Shown here piece by piece: positions 4,636-12,900 of a DNA stretch of 43,561 bases. The translations under genes were made by a program, and so were the position numbers. How positions within the stretch are numbered: the first letter of the stretch is position 1; the number at the start of each line of letters is the position of its first letter. The notes under the pieces are model-generated. The model was given only the letters and a program-made list of their open reading frames with translations. It was not told where the DNA came from and ran no database searches. Location: positions 1 to 43,561 of IMG/VR virus record IMGVR_UViG_3300020421_000043. One strand, given 5' to 3'. The stretch comes from a virus.

Positions 4636-5287
4636 TCTACCAAACTTCGGTATTATTGAAGCACAACTCACTCAAGAACAGATTGATTGTCTCTACAATG
4701 ATTTGATTCGACAAGCTCCTGAGGGATGGGAATTTGACGGACATAAAATTGTCAAGGGAACAGAAGTACCTCAGTGGGACTTCGAGTGGTCTGAAGAGAC
4801 GTATGAGAAGTTTATGGGAGAGTGTCTCGGTCCTTGCATCAACACGTATGCCGAGAAGTATGGTAAACATACTCTGATGTGTACCTCACAGATGCATGGA
4901 ATTAATGTAAGTCGGTGTTGGGTGAGGTGCAGCAAGCCAGGAGAGTATCTCTCAGTACATGATCACAGCGCTCTGTGGTCCTTTGCAGTGTGGTTGAACA
5001 TTCCATATGACTATAGAGATGAACAGAAGGACAACGAAGCGTTCAGACCTTATGCAGGGGACTTCCAGTTAATCTATCCATCAACTACAGGTATTATGTT
5101 GAAGAAGAATTGGAGACTTGATAGAGGTATGGAAGGTCGTATGATATTCTTCCCGAGTCAGATTAGTCATATGGTGTATCCACATCACACCACCAGCGGC
5201 GCGGCGTTCGACGGTGAGTATCGTGTATGTGTTGCAGGTAACATATCATTAGATAGTTATCAAGTATTAGACAATGTTGCTTCTTAA
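4622..5287 (+). CDS. 2OG-Fe(II) oxygenase (HxH-type, TIGR02466-like)
   Basis: This 221-residue protein starts at the ATG at 4622, 9 nt after AGGGG. A GTG at 4616 is too close to that site. It resembles the putative 2OG-Fe(II) oxygenases with an H-x-H metal motif. The predicted ligands are H113 and H115 (in SVHDHSALWS) and a distal His, H183 (in SQISHMVYPHH) or H188. R201 (in EYRVCVAGN) would bind 2-oxoglutarate. The stretch GDFQLIYPSTTG before the distal His and the FFPSQISH strand are typical. It is clearly different from the smaller HxD enzyme at 2535. Substrate unknown; hydroxylation of a protein or metabolite is the general activity. A short GC-rich patch (about 5190-5212) lies after the distal His. 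Confidence 0.83.
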   Translation: MQVIDLPNFGIIEAQLTQEQIDCLYNDLIRQAPEGWEFDGHKIVKGTEVPQWDFEWSEETYEKFMGECLGPCINTYAEKYGKHTLMCTSQMHGINVSRCWVRCSKPGEYLSVHDHSALWSFAVWLNIPYDYRDEQKDNEAFRPYAGDFQLIYPSTTGIMLKKNWRLDRGMEGRMIFFPSQISHMVYPHHTTSGAAFDGEYRVCVAGNISLDSYQVLDNVAS

Positions 5288-5328
5288 AGTATTAAATGTA
5301 TAGATAGGTTAACATTGTTAATATAAGC

Positions 5329-5478
5329 ATGAATGTAGAACTGGAACCTTATCATCTAGACTTGATAATTGAGACGATATCGTATAGACTAGAGGAGGAC
5401 AGTCAATTACATTTTTTACCTGATGTACGCTCTGATCTAGAAGAACTACTTGCCACTTTTGAAGATGAATGTTTATAA
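5329..5478 (+). CDS. Hypothetical acidic small protein, 49 residues
   Basis: The ORF MNVELEPYHLDLIIETISYR... is acidic and helical. The middle (HLDLIIETISYRLEED) and end (PDVRSDLEELLATFEDE) read as two amphipathic helices, compatible with a helical hairpin or small dimeric protein. It lies 41 nt after the oxygenase and overlaps the next ORF by 14 nt. No family is recognised. Confidence 0.5.
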   Translation: MNVELEPYHLDLIIETISYRLEEDSQLHFLPDVRSDLEELLATFEDECL

Positions 5479-5632
5479 TGTATTTGTCGGTGAAAACATG
5501 ATTATTCATGAATGCCGAGAAGAAGATTTAGAGCATAAGCTTGTATTCGTCAGAGAGTATTTCGATTGGTATAAAGATGATGACCTCCGCAATGAGATGT
5601 TGAAAATCGTCAAGATTGACACCTCTAAATAA
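5465..5632 (+). CDS. Hypothetical small protein, 55 residues
   Basis: I use the ATG at 5465 (MNVYNVFVGENMIIHECREE...); a TTG at 5450 would add five residues. The protein has a hairpin of two short strands (YNVFVG, MIIHECR), a central helix (EEDLEHKLVFVREYFDWYK) and a final strand (EMLKIVKIDT). This resembles a family of small cyanophage proteins of unknown function with a strand-strand-helix-strand layout, and loosely the protein at 4438. The gene overlaps the previous one by 14 nt, and CTAAATA lies at its stop (5625-5631). Confidence 0.6.
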   Translation: MNVYNVFVGENMIIHECREEDLEHKLVFVREYFDWYKDDDLRNEMLKIVKIDTSK

Positions 5633-5642
5633 ATCGTGACCA

Positions 5643-5671
5643 TTGCAATGATTGGTTTGCTGTGGTAGAAT
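5643..5671 (+). promoter_or_regulatory. Sigma70-type promoter
   Basis: TTGCAA (5643-5648) and TAGAAT (5666-5671) are spaced 17 bp, 23 bp before the ATG at 5695. CTAAATA at 5625-5631, close to the T4-type late octamer, is also upstream, so the glycosyltransferase-like gene may be expressed both early and late. Confidence 0.6.
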
Positions 5672-5694
5672 AATTTTGTAAAACATTCTAAGTT

Positions 5695-6447
5695 ATGGCT
5701 AAAGGATTTACTGTAAAAGCAAAAGCTCCTACTCCAAAGAAAGTAGAAGATGATTTTGACCTCGCAGCTGCTAAAGAAATGGTAAAGGGCAAAAGCATTG
5801 TCTTTTGTCTTCCAGGACGCGGCGTCTCGTATATTTTTCTCAAAGCATTTGTTCAACTATGCTTTGATCTAGTTCAAACAGGTGCAAGTATTCAGATTGC
5901 ACAGGACTACTCTTCCATGGTTAACTTTGCACGATGCAAAGTACTCGGTGCTAACGTTCTCCGTGGACCCAAACAGATTCCCTGGGATGGTAAGTTGGAG
6001 TATGATTACCAACTGTGGATCGACTCGGACATCGTTTTTGATGTTGAGAAGTTCTACCGTCTTGTGTGGATGAAGAAGGACATCGCAGCTGGTTGGTATA
6101 TGACTGAAGATGGTAAGACCACTTCTGTTGCACACTGGCTTGAAGAAGATGACTTCGCTAAGAATGGCGGTGTGATGAATCACGAAACTGGTGAATCCAT
6201 CTCTCGTCGTCGTAAGCCTTTCACCGTTGACTACACAGGTTTCGGATGGGTACTGATTAAGAAAGGAGTCTTCGAGAGTCTTGAGTATCCCTGGTTCGCT
6301 CCTAAGATGCAAGTCTTTGATTCTGGCGATGTTCAGGATATGTGTGGTGAAGATGTTTCCTTCTGTCTTGATGCTAAGGAAGCTGGTTATGAGATCTGGT
6401 GTGATCCAGGTATCCGTGTTGGACATGAAAAGACCCGAGTTATCTGA
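5695..6447 (+). CDS. GT-A-type glycosyltransferase-like protein
   Basis: This 250-residue protein begins with a basic, disordered-looking tail (1-20), then a Rossmann-like strand (KSIVFCLPGRGVSY, 33-46). It carries the hallmarks of GT-A-fold glycosyltransferases: a DxD-type motif D110-S-D112 (YDYQLWIDSDIVFD) for metal-nucleotide-sugar binding, an acidic acceptor region (GEDVSFCLDA, 218-227) and a late His (H244, in VGHEKT). It is a single catalytic domain without membrane segments. The donor and acceptor are unknown. Its place directly before the virion block suggests it may glycosylate structural proteins, but it could equally act on host glycans. Similar proteins are frequent in cyanomyoviruses. 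The ATG at 5695 has only a weak ribosome-binding site. Confidence 0.75.
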   Translation: MAKGFTVKAKAPTPKKVEDDFDLAAAKEMVKGKSIVFCLPGRGVSYIFLKAFVQLCFDLVQTGASIQIAQDYSSMVNFARCKVLGANVLRGPKQIPWDGKLEYDYQLWIDSDIVFDVEKFYRLVWMKKDIAAGWYMTEDGKTTSVAHWLEEDDFAKNGGVMNHETGESISRRRKPFTVDYTGFGWVLIKKGVFESLEYPWFAPKMQVFDSGDVQDMCGEDVSFCLDAKEAGYEIWCDPGIRVGHEKTRVI

Positions 6448-6602
6448 TGCAGTATAAAGTTATGGAGTTGGGTACTGATGGGTGGGGTATCAACAACCCC
6501 GTTCTAGATCAACACCTAACTAAGGAGCAAGCTAAAGAGAGACTTGAACATTATATAAGTGAAGGAGTCTCACCTCAAAGACTCCAAGCAACACCTCAAT
6601 AA
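6447..6602 (+). CDS. Hypothetical small protein, 51 residues
   Basis: This ORF starts one base within the previous stop (TGATG) and encodes MQYKVMELGTDGWGINNPVL..., then a helix (HLTKEQAKERLEHYISEG) and VSPQRLQATPQ. The pattern of a short strand, a GW turn and a K-E-Q-A-x-x-R-L helix resembles small phage proteins that lie between larger genes, but I cannot name a family. It is translationally coupled to the glycosyltransferase-like gene and is followed by a GC-rich hairpin, so it ends that transcript. Confidence 0.6.
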   Translation: MQYKVMELGTDGWGINNPVLDQHLTKEQAKERLEHYISEGVSPQRLQATPQ

Positions 6603-6607
6603 ATCCT

Positions 6608-6631
6608 GGCGGCGCGTTTCTCTGTGCCGTC
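6608..6631 (+). terminator. GC-rich hairpin, weak terminator or processing site
   Basis: GGCGGCGC (6608-6615) pairs with GTGCCGTC (6624-6631), with two G-T pairs and an 8-nt loop. TCTCT follows rather than a long T-run. It marks the boundary between the accessory genes and the virion block. Confidence 0.45.
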
Positions 6632-6654
6632 TCTCTAAAAACCTCTAAGTATTA

Positions 6655-6661
6655 CTAAATA
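6655..6661 (+). promoter_or_regulatory. Late-promoter-like CTAAATA abutting a start codon
   Basis: CTAAATA ends at the base before the ATG at 6662. If used as a late -10 element, transcription would start inside the gene near 6668 and only the Met codon at 6677 could serve as a start. It may instead be fortuitous. Confidence 0.3.
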
Positions 6662-6808
6662 ATGGCTGTAAGAAAAATGTCTAAGGAGGGTTCGGCTTTC
6701 ATCGAATCTCAACCTAAGAAAACACGTCAAGGTAGTGGACAAAATACTAAGTATGCCGCTACATCTGCAAACAACAAACGTAAACGCTATCGGGGACAAG
6801 GAAGGTAA
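6662..6808 (+). CDS. Small basic conserved protein, 48 residues
   Basis: This ORF (MAVRKMSKEGSAFIESQPKK...) encodes a very basic peptide ending KRKRYRGQGR, with a middle rich in Gln, Gly, Ser, Thr and Asn. The pattern M-S-K-E-G-S-A-F-I-E-S-x-P-K-K-T-R-Q-G resembles a small protein I associate with T4-like cyanophages at this position, just before the baseplate genes. A Met at codon 6 (ATG at 6677) is an alternative start. It overlaps the next gene by 1 nt (TAATG). High charge and no hydrophobic core suggest a disordered nucleic-acid or virion-binding peptide; that is inference. Confidence 0.7.
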   Translation: MAVRKMSKEGSAFIESQPKKTRQGSGQNTKYAATSANNKRKRYRGQGR

Positions 6809-6963
6809 TGGCTGATTCTGATCCAAGAAACTCACCTAATGCAGAAGCTCCTGCAGTCGAAGGTGCTCAACAGTTTGGATATGATGTTGCTGCTCAAGCA
6901 AGAAAGAAAGCAAAAGAGTCTAGAAACGAAACTAATCCAAATTCACCTCTTGCTGCTGGTTAG
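6808..6963 (+). CDS. Small hydrophilic protein, 51 residues
   Basis: The ORF MADSDPRNSPNAEAPAVEGA... is Ala/Pro/Asn/Ser-rich at both ends, with a helix-prone centre (FGYDVAAQARKKAKESR). It is likely intrinsically disordered with one amphipathic helix. It overlaps the previous basic peptide by 1 nt and lies 5 nt before the next gene. I recognise the style as a small gene between cyanophage late genes but not a function. Opposite charge character to its neighbour may hint at co-assembly. Confidence 0.6.
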   Translation: MADSDPRNSPNAEAPAVEGAQQFGYDVAAQARKKAKESRNETNPNSPLAAG

Positions 6964-6968
6964 ATTAT

Positions 6969-7625
6969 ATGAGTTCACTAGTTGTTAATCTACCCTCACA
7001 AAAAGTGTGGGTCCGTAAAGAGTATCTAAGAGACTTGCAAGACGGACATGGTGAATTTGTTGAAGGCGTCTGGGTGTCGGCTAAGTCGATACCTGGACGT
7101 TCTTTTTATTTTGAAACTTATTTGCCTGAATATGGTGCAATGTTTGATAAATTGCCCATCAGTGCATTTGTTTCAGAACCAAAGACACCTGATCCTGATC
7201 TAGATCTGCCTAATTTGCAGTTTTGGAATTGCATGGACTATGGAGTAATCAATGTATGCAAACAATTTGTAGCATCTATGGACTGGCAAGTCCGAACTAG
7301 ACACTTTGGTAACCTTATGGGTACATATATTTGTACTCTAGACAATTATCATGGTGATCCTGATGTAATTGATTACTCTACAAGTGAAATTCCACAGGAA
7401 CATAAGTCATTTAATGTACTTGAATTGGAAAATGGACAGTTTGCCTTGTATCCAAACAACAGATGTCGCATCTTTGACATTAGTCTAACCCCCCAAGAGC
7501 CAAAAATACCCGACTTTAAGGTCTCTACGGAGTACTATCAGGTAGAAAACGGTATTGATTGGGGTAGATTGGGTGATACTGATGAATATTTCTGGGAAAC
7601 ACCCGAAGAAAAGGATAATAAATAA
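6969..7625 (+). CDS. Conserved T4-like cyanophage protein, 218 residues
   Basis: This soluble, Tyr/Trp/Asp-rich protein starts MSSLVVNLPSQKVWVRKEYL... and continues with FVEGVWVSAKSIPGRSFYFE, LPEYGAMFDKLPISAFV, then CMDYGVINVCKQFV and the acidic tail GDTDEYFWETPEEKDNK. I recognise the sequence style as a conserved protein next to gp25 in T4-like cyanophages, but no function. It does not look like T4 gp53, which a position-based annotation might assign. Being in the late block suggests a structural or assembly role. It is 5 nt after the previous gene, and AATAAATA lies at its 3' end. Confidence 0.7.
   Translation: MSSLVVNLPSQKVWVRKEYLRDLQDGHGEFVEGVWVSAKSIPGRSFYFETYLPEYGAMFDKLPISAFVSEPKTPDPDLDLPNLQFWNCMDYGVINVCKQFVASMDWQVRTRHFGNLMGTYICTLDNYHGDPDVIDYSTSEIPQEHKSFNVLELENGQFALYPNNRCRIFDISLTPQEPKIPDFKVSTEYYQVENGIDWGRLGDTDEYFWETPEEKDNK
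7617..7624 (+). promoter_or_regulatory. Candidate late promoter (AATAAATA)
   Basis: AATAAATA differs at one base from the T4-type late octamer TATAAATA and sits 28 bp before the gp25 start, across the stop codon of the previous gene. GGCGGAG (7628-7634) is the likely ribosome-binding site for gp25. Confidence 0.4.
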
Positions 7626-7651
7626 AAGGCGGAGATATAAACTCTAGAATA

Positions 7652-8068
7652 ATGGCTCGATCCATCAGTAAAAAACGAGTATCCAAAACTTTTAAGGATA
7701 TCAGTTTGTCATTTGTACCACATCCTGTTACAAATGACCTAGGATCGTTTAATGATGCAGATGCAATTAAAAGATCTGTAACCAATTTAGTTAGAACTAA
7801 TATTGGTGAACGATTCTTTCAAAATTTAATTGGTTCTACCATTGAAAATTCCTTATTTGAGCAACCAACAGATGATCTTGCTTCTGGAATGGAAGAAGAA
7901 ATTCAGTACTTACTCGCAAACTTTGAGGAAAGGATAGATAATGTAGAGGCTAGAGTATATCATCCACCAGATTCCAATGATATGAACGTTCATTTAACAT
8001 ATACCATCATTGGATTGCCCTTACCAGTGCAAGATATCGATTTTATCCTACAATCTACTAGGACATAA
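7652..8068 (+). CDS. 25: Baseplate wedge subunit gp25
   Basis: This 138-residue protein matches the T4 gp25/GPW_gp25 family (T4 gp25 is 132 residues). It has a basic N-terminus, then LSFVPHPVTNDLGSFNDADA, the helix IKRSVTNLVRTNIGERFFQN (around 40-59) and a C-terminal strand segment (VEARVYHPPDSNDMNVHLTY). The R-T-N-x-G-E-R-F/P signature is a hallmark of this family. In T4, gp25 joins gp6 and gp53 in the baseplate wedge and lies near the sheath-initiating region. Its stop overlaps the gp6 ATG by one base, matching their joint role. Confidence 0.93.
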   Translation: MARSISKKRVSKTFKDISLSFVPHPVTNDLGSFNDADAIKRSVTNLVRTNIGERFFQNLIGSTIENSLFEQPTDDLASGMEEEIQYLLANFEERIDNVEARVYHPPDSNDMNVHLTYTIIGLPLPVQDIDFILQSTRT

Positions 8069-9939
8069 TGTCATTTAATCAATTTACAAACCTAGATTTT
8101 GATAGCCTTAAGGTACAAATTAAGGATTATCTTCGTGCGAACAGTAATTTTACTGATTTCGACTTTGAAGGATCCAATTTTTCAGTCTTAATTGACCTTC
8201 TTGCATATAATTCTTACATTACGTCATATAATACCAATATGGCGGTCAATGAATGCTTCCTTGACAGTGCTACTCTTAGAGAAAATGTTGTTGCACTGTC
8301 GAGAAACATCGGATATGTACCTAGATCAAGTAGATCTTCCCGTGCAGTCATCAACTTCTCTGTTGATTTGGGTTCAAATGACACTAGAATCGTAACTTTG
8401 AAGGCGGGAACGGTTGCATTAGGGTCTCAGGTAAACGGACAATACATTTTTTCAATTCCCGACGATTTTGTTACTACCGTAGACAACAATAATATTGCAT
8501 TTTTTGATAATTTGGACATTTATGAGGGAGTTTACCTCACAAAAACTTTTACAGTAGATTATTCTGTTCCAAATCAACGATATATTATTCCAAATGCTAA
8601 TGTTGATACGTCTTCAATTCGTATTCAGGTAGAATCTACAACAAATGAGATTTATCAGCTATACGATAACATTCTGAGAGTCGATTCTACGTCCAGATTG
8701 TTCCTTATTCAGGAAATTGAAGACGAAAAATACGAAATTCTATTTGGCGACGGAATTTTAGGTAAAAAACCACCTGCTGGTGCTAAAATTACTGTAAGTT
8801 ATATCGTTACCAACGGCAGTAATGGTAATAATGCTTCTAATTTCACATTTACTGGTATTCTTAAGGACGATACCATCTCAACTATAACAGATGGCATCTC
8901 ATTGATTACTACTCAGCAGAAATCTTCTAGTGGAGATGATGTTGAAAGTGTAGATTCCATCAAATATCTTGCACCTCGTATATACGCGGCACAGTACCGT
9001 GCAGTGACGGCAAATGACTACAAGGGTATAATCCCCTTCATATACCCTAACGTTGAATCTGTGACCTCCTACGGGGGGGAGGAGTTGGATCCGCCTGAGT
9101 TTGGTAAAGTATTCATATCTGTTAAACCAAGAAATGGTTCTTTCCTATCACAGATAACCAAAGATCAAATTTCAAGAGAACTGAAACAGTATTCTATTGC
9201 AGGCATCAAACCAGAAATTGTAGATCTGAAATATTTGTACGTAGAGACTAATTCAGCAGTTTATTATAATACTAACTCTGTTTTTGATCCTGCTACACTA
9301 AGAACTAAAATTTTCAATACCCTCACTGCGTATTCTAAGTCTGATGACATAAACAGTTTTGGTGGAAGATTTAAGTACAGTAAAGTTGTTGCTCTTATTG
9401 ATGATACTGATAATGGAGTTACCTCTAATATTACTAAGGTTAAGATTAGAAGAGATTTGATTCCAGAACCTGGACTATTTGCAACGTATGAATTGTGTTT
9501 TGGTAATGCTTTCTTTGTAAATTCTAAAGGGTACTCTGTACGATCCACTGGATTTACTGTAGATGGCATTGGTGGAACTCTTTACCTTGCTGATATCCCT
9601 AGTACTTCTACTAGAGGAAGAATCGTATTCTTCAAATTGGAAAATAACGAACCAGTCATTGTTAAGAATAATGCTGGAACAGTTAAATATGATGAAGGAG
9701 AGGTTCTTTTGGATGTGGTAAATATATCAGGAACTTCTTTGAATAATGGAACAGTTCAAATAGAGGCAATTCCCGAGTCCAATGATATCATTGCTTTGAA
9801 GGACATCTATTTGCAATATGACGTTGCAAATAGTGAGGTAACTGCTCTCGTTGATGTTGTTTCTTCTGGTGAGAATACTTCCGCTACTTCATATGTCGTG
9901 ACTTCCAGCTATTCCGACGAAGGATATATCAGATCGTAA
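8068..9939 (+). CDS. 6: Baseplate wedge subunit gp6 (J-like)
   Basis: This 623-residue protein is close in length to T4 gp6 (660). The N-terminus (FTNLDFDSLKVQIKDYLRAN, residues 6-25) and the segment FLDSATLRENVVALSRNIGY (about 64-83) are typical of baseplate J/gp6 proteins. So are the central YLAPRIYAAQYRAVTANDYK segment (about 301-320) and the following VESVTSYGGEELDPPEFGKV. gp6 dimers connect wedges into the baseplate ring, a sheath-contraction platform conserved across contractile systems. It overlaps gp25 by one base, and the next gene starts one base after its stop, so gp25, gp6 and the giant are one translational block. Confidence 0.93.
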   Translation: MSFNQFTNLDFDSLKVQIKDYLRANSNFTDFDFEGSNFSVLIDLLAYNSYITSYNTNMAVNECFLDSATLRENVVALSRNIGYVPRSSRSSRAVINFSVDLGSNDTRIVTLKAGTVALGSQVNGQYIFSIPDDFVTTVDNNNIAFFDNLDIYEGVYLTKTFTVDYSVPNQRYIIPNANVDTSSIRIQVESTTNEIYQLYDNILRVDSTSRLFLIQEIEDEKYEILFGDGILGKKPPAGAKITVSYIVTNGSNGNNASNFTFTGILKDDTISTITDGISLITTQQKSSSGDDVESVDSIKYLAPRIYAAQYRAVTANDYKGIIPFIYPNVESVTSYGGEELDPPEFGKVFISVKPRNGSFLSQITKDQISRELKQYSIAGIKPEIVDLKYLYVETNSAVYYNTNSVFDPATLRTKIFNTLTAYSKSDDINSFGGRFKYSKVVALIDDTDNGVTSNITKVKIRRDLIPEPGLFATYELCFGNAFFVNSKGYSVRSTGFTVDGIGGTLYLADIPSTSTRGRIVFFKLENNEPVIVKNNAGTVKYDEGEVLLDVVNISGTSLNNGTVQIEAIPESNDIIALKDIYLQYDVANSEVTALVDVVSSGENTSATSYVVTSSYSDEGYIRS

Positions 9940-9940
9940 A

Positions 9941-12900
9941 ATGCCTGAACAAAACAAAGTTAAGATCTCTCAATTAATTGAGTCTCAGATTCCTTCATTT
10001 TTGAATCAAGAGTCTCCTCTTTTTACTGAGTTTTTAGAACAGTACTACATTTCCCAAGAACATCAATCTGGTGTTACAGATCTTGCTGTTAATTTGCCAG
10101 AGTATAGGCAGATTACCGCATTTAACAATGAGAGTTTAATACCATATAATGTTCTTCTTTTAGATATTTTTTCTGCGGACGATACAATTACAGTTCAGTC
10201 AACTGCAGGATGGCCTGATCAGTACGGACTTATTAAAATTGATAATGAAATTATTACATACAAGTCCAAGACTGAAACTCAGTTCTTAGAGTGTAGTAGA
10301 GGTTTTAGTGGAATTAGTAAAATTCAGCAGGACGTTAATTCTGAATTTTTAGATTTCTCCATCTCCGAAGCTGATGAACATAGTGCTGGGTCGTTAGTAT
10401 ATAATTTAAGTAATTTATTTCTACAAGAATTCTTTGCCAAGTTTAAGAAAGAATTTTTACCTGGGTTTGAAAACAGATCTTTTGTTGAAGGCACCTCTGT
10501 CCAAAATACCCTTACTAGAGCTAAGGATTTTTACTCGGCAAAGGGAACTGATGCATCATATCAAATTCTCTTTAAACTATTGTATGGTGAAGAAATTGAG
10601 CTCATCAAACCAATTGATGATACTATTACTTCTTCTGCCAATGTCTATTTCAAGACTAAGAATATTCTTGTAGAAAATCTTTTTGATGGAGATCCCTTAC
10701 GAACTGTAGGTAACTTCCTGTTCCAAAATGTGACTGGTATTGGAACAGTAAGTGCTTCGATTTATAATGTAGAATACAGACCTATTGATGATAAAGATTT
10801 CTATGAAATCTCTCTAGACGCATCTTCATTCTCTGGAAGTTATCAAGTTCCTGGTAAAACAAAAACACTACAAGGTATTCCTCAGTTCTCGGATAATATT
10901 CTGGTTGACTCTACTGTTGGATTTGATAGAGAGGGATCGCTCTTAATCAAACCTACAGTAGATTCAAACTTTATTGAAATATCATATACAGATAAAACAA
11001 TTAATCAATTTTTAGGTGTCAGCGGTATTTCCACTGACTTGGTATTTGGTGCAGAAATTTTTGAAGATAAACTAGCTTTTTCTTATGCTGGATTTGGACA
11101 AACATCTCAGGTACAACTAAGAATCGTTAATGTCATTGATAACATTGACGTAAGTGATACTGCCAATATGGTAGTTGGTGATAGCTTAAAACTATCTACT
11201 TTTGGTTTGGATAAGGGAGAAGACTCTCAGTTTAATAGTTGGATCTATAATATCCCAACAATTCATAATATTAGTTCTGTTGACCAACTCAACATCAATA
11301 CATTCAGAATTAATCTTTTTGATGATGTTGTCTTCTATATTGGTGAAAAAATTGTTCTCTCCAATGACAATACAGAGATAACTGGTGAGATTAGAATTAT
11401 TGAATATGATGCTTCTAGAAGTGAAAAGAGACTTAGTAATAAAGTTGTAGTTTTGGTGAATGGAACTCTTCCAATAGAACCAAAAGTTCTTAAAAAAACA
11501 ATTGTAAAAGCTGAGCACAATCTAGGTAGATTTCCAGGAATTAATAAGTTCCCTGTTGGAATTCAGAATAGTTATCTTTCGGAGAATGGAGATGACTATT
11601 TTGTAACTACTGCTGGTATTCCAAACTATCCTCTATTTGCAACTGATAATAAGAAATTTGTTAAAACTGATATTAATGAAACTACTGATTCGGATGGAAC
11701 CCCAATCAATGGTGGCGGATTTACCTATTTGATGAAGTCTGTAGATGCTGATGATACTAACACTCCCATTAAACATGATTATGCAACGGGAGATAAGATC
11801 TTCTGGGACAATATTGACAACAGCGGAATACAAACAGGAATTTATTTTGTTACTGCTGTAAATGAAACGGAGTTCTACTTATCTTTTAGTGGATCTGATG
11901 TATTTTCTCAAAAGTATATTCCATTTAACATAAACTCTACAGGGCAGTATGTTGTTAAGTCTGGTTTTGAGAATAAGGAGATACAACACCAGAAAATTTT
12001 AAAGAAGTTTCCATATGTACGGAAGGAACAATATTTTGATGATCCAAATGCTAGAGATGTTAAAAACAGACCTGTTGGTCTTCTAGCTAATGGTGTTGAA
12101 ATATATCCACCAACAGTATTTGATGAACAGATTTATTACGGTGATATTGTTAATATTAAAGTTACAAATACTGGTAAAAATTATGATGTGATCAATGGTC
12201 CAGACATAGTAGTTCAGGATCAAGATGGAAGTGGGTGTAAAGCTTTTCCAACCGTTACGGGATCATTCCGTGAAGTTAGACTTGTTTCTCCTGGAATTGG
12301 ATATCAGAAAAAACCAAAGATTACTGTTGAAGGTGGAAACGGTAGTGGTGCTGTTCTGGAATCTAATTTCGTAAAAGGAAAAATCATTGTTAATTTTAAG
12401 GCTGATGGAACATCTGTAAATTCTAACTCAGAGACTATCGATTTTCCGACAGTTCATAATTTTGAACTTGGAGAAGAAGTCTTTTATGACTCTAAAAACA
12501 ACACTCCGATTGGTAATTTGATTAGTGGTGCTACTTACTTTATTAGGATTGTTGACAGTAAAACAATAGCTTTACACACATCTTTCCAGGATGCAGTTAA
12601 TAATACCAATACAGTAAATATTGGAGCTCCAAGTTTTGGTTTCCATAGTTTTGTTTCTACGAAATCCAAAAATACGATTACCAAAATATATGTTAAGGAA
12701 CCTGGAAGTGGTTATTCAAATAGAAAAGTAATTGTTCCTTCTCGAACAACTGCTGCAGGAACAAGATCTGGTATTGATACCTCCGACAATTACATTTACG
12801 CAAGAGGACACAACTTCGTTACTCGTGATGTCGTAAGATATTCCCATACAGAAAATGCTATTGGTGGGTTGAGTAGCACTACAGAATACTTTGTAAAAAC

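Noticed and set aside
5190-5212. GC-rich patch in the second oxygenase as a recombination junction
   Set aside because: It is only about 25 bp, in frame, and encodes a plausible loop; too short to support a junction.
6969-7625. Baseplate wedge gp53
   Set aside because: Position near gp25 and gp6 suggests it, but the sequence does not resemble T4 gp53 in any segment I can recall.
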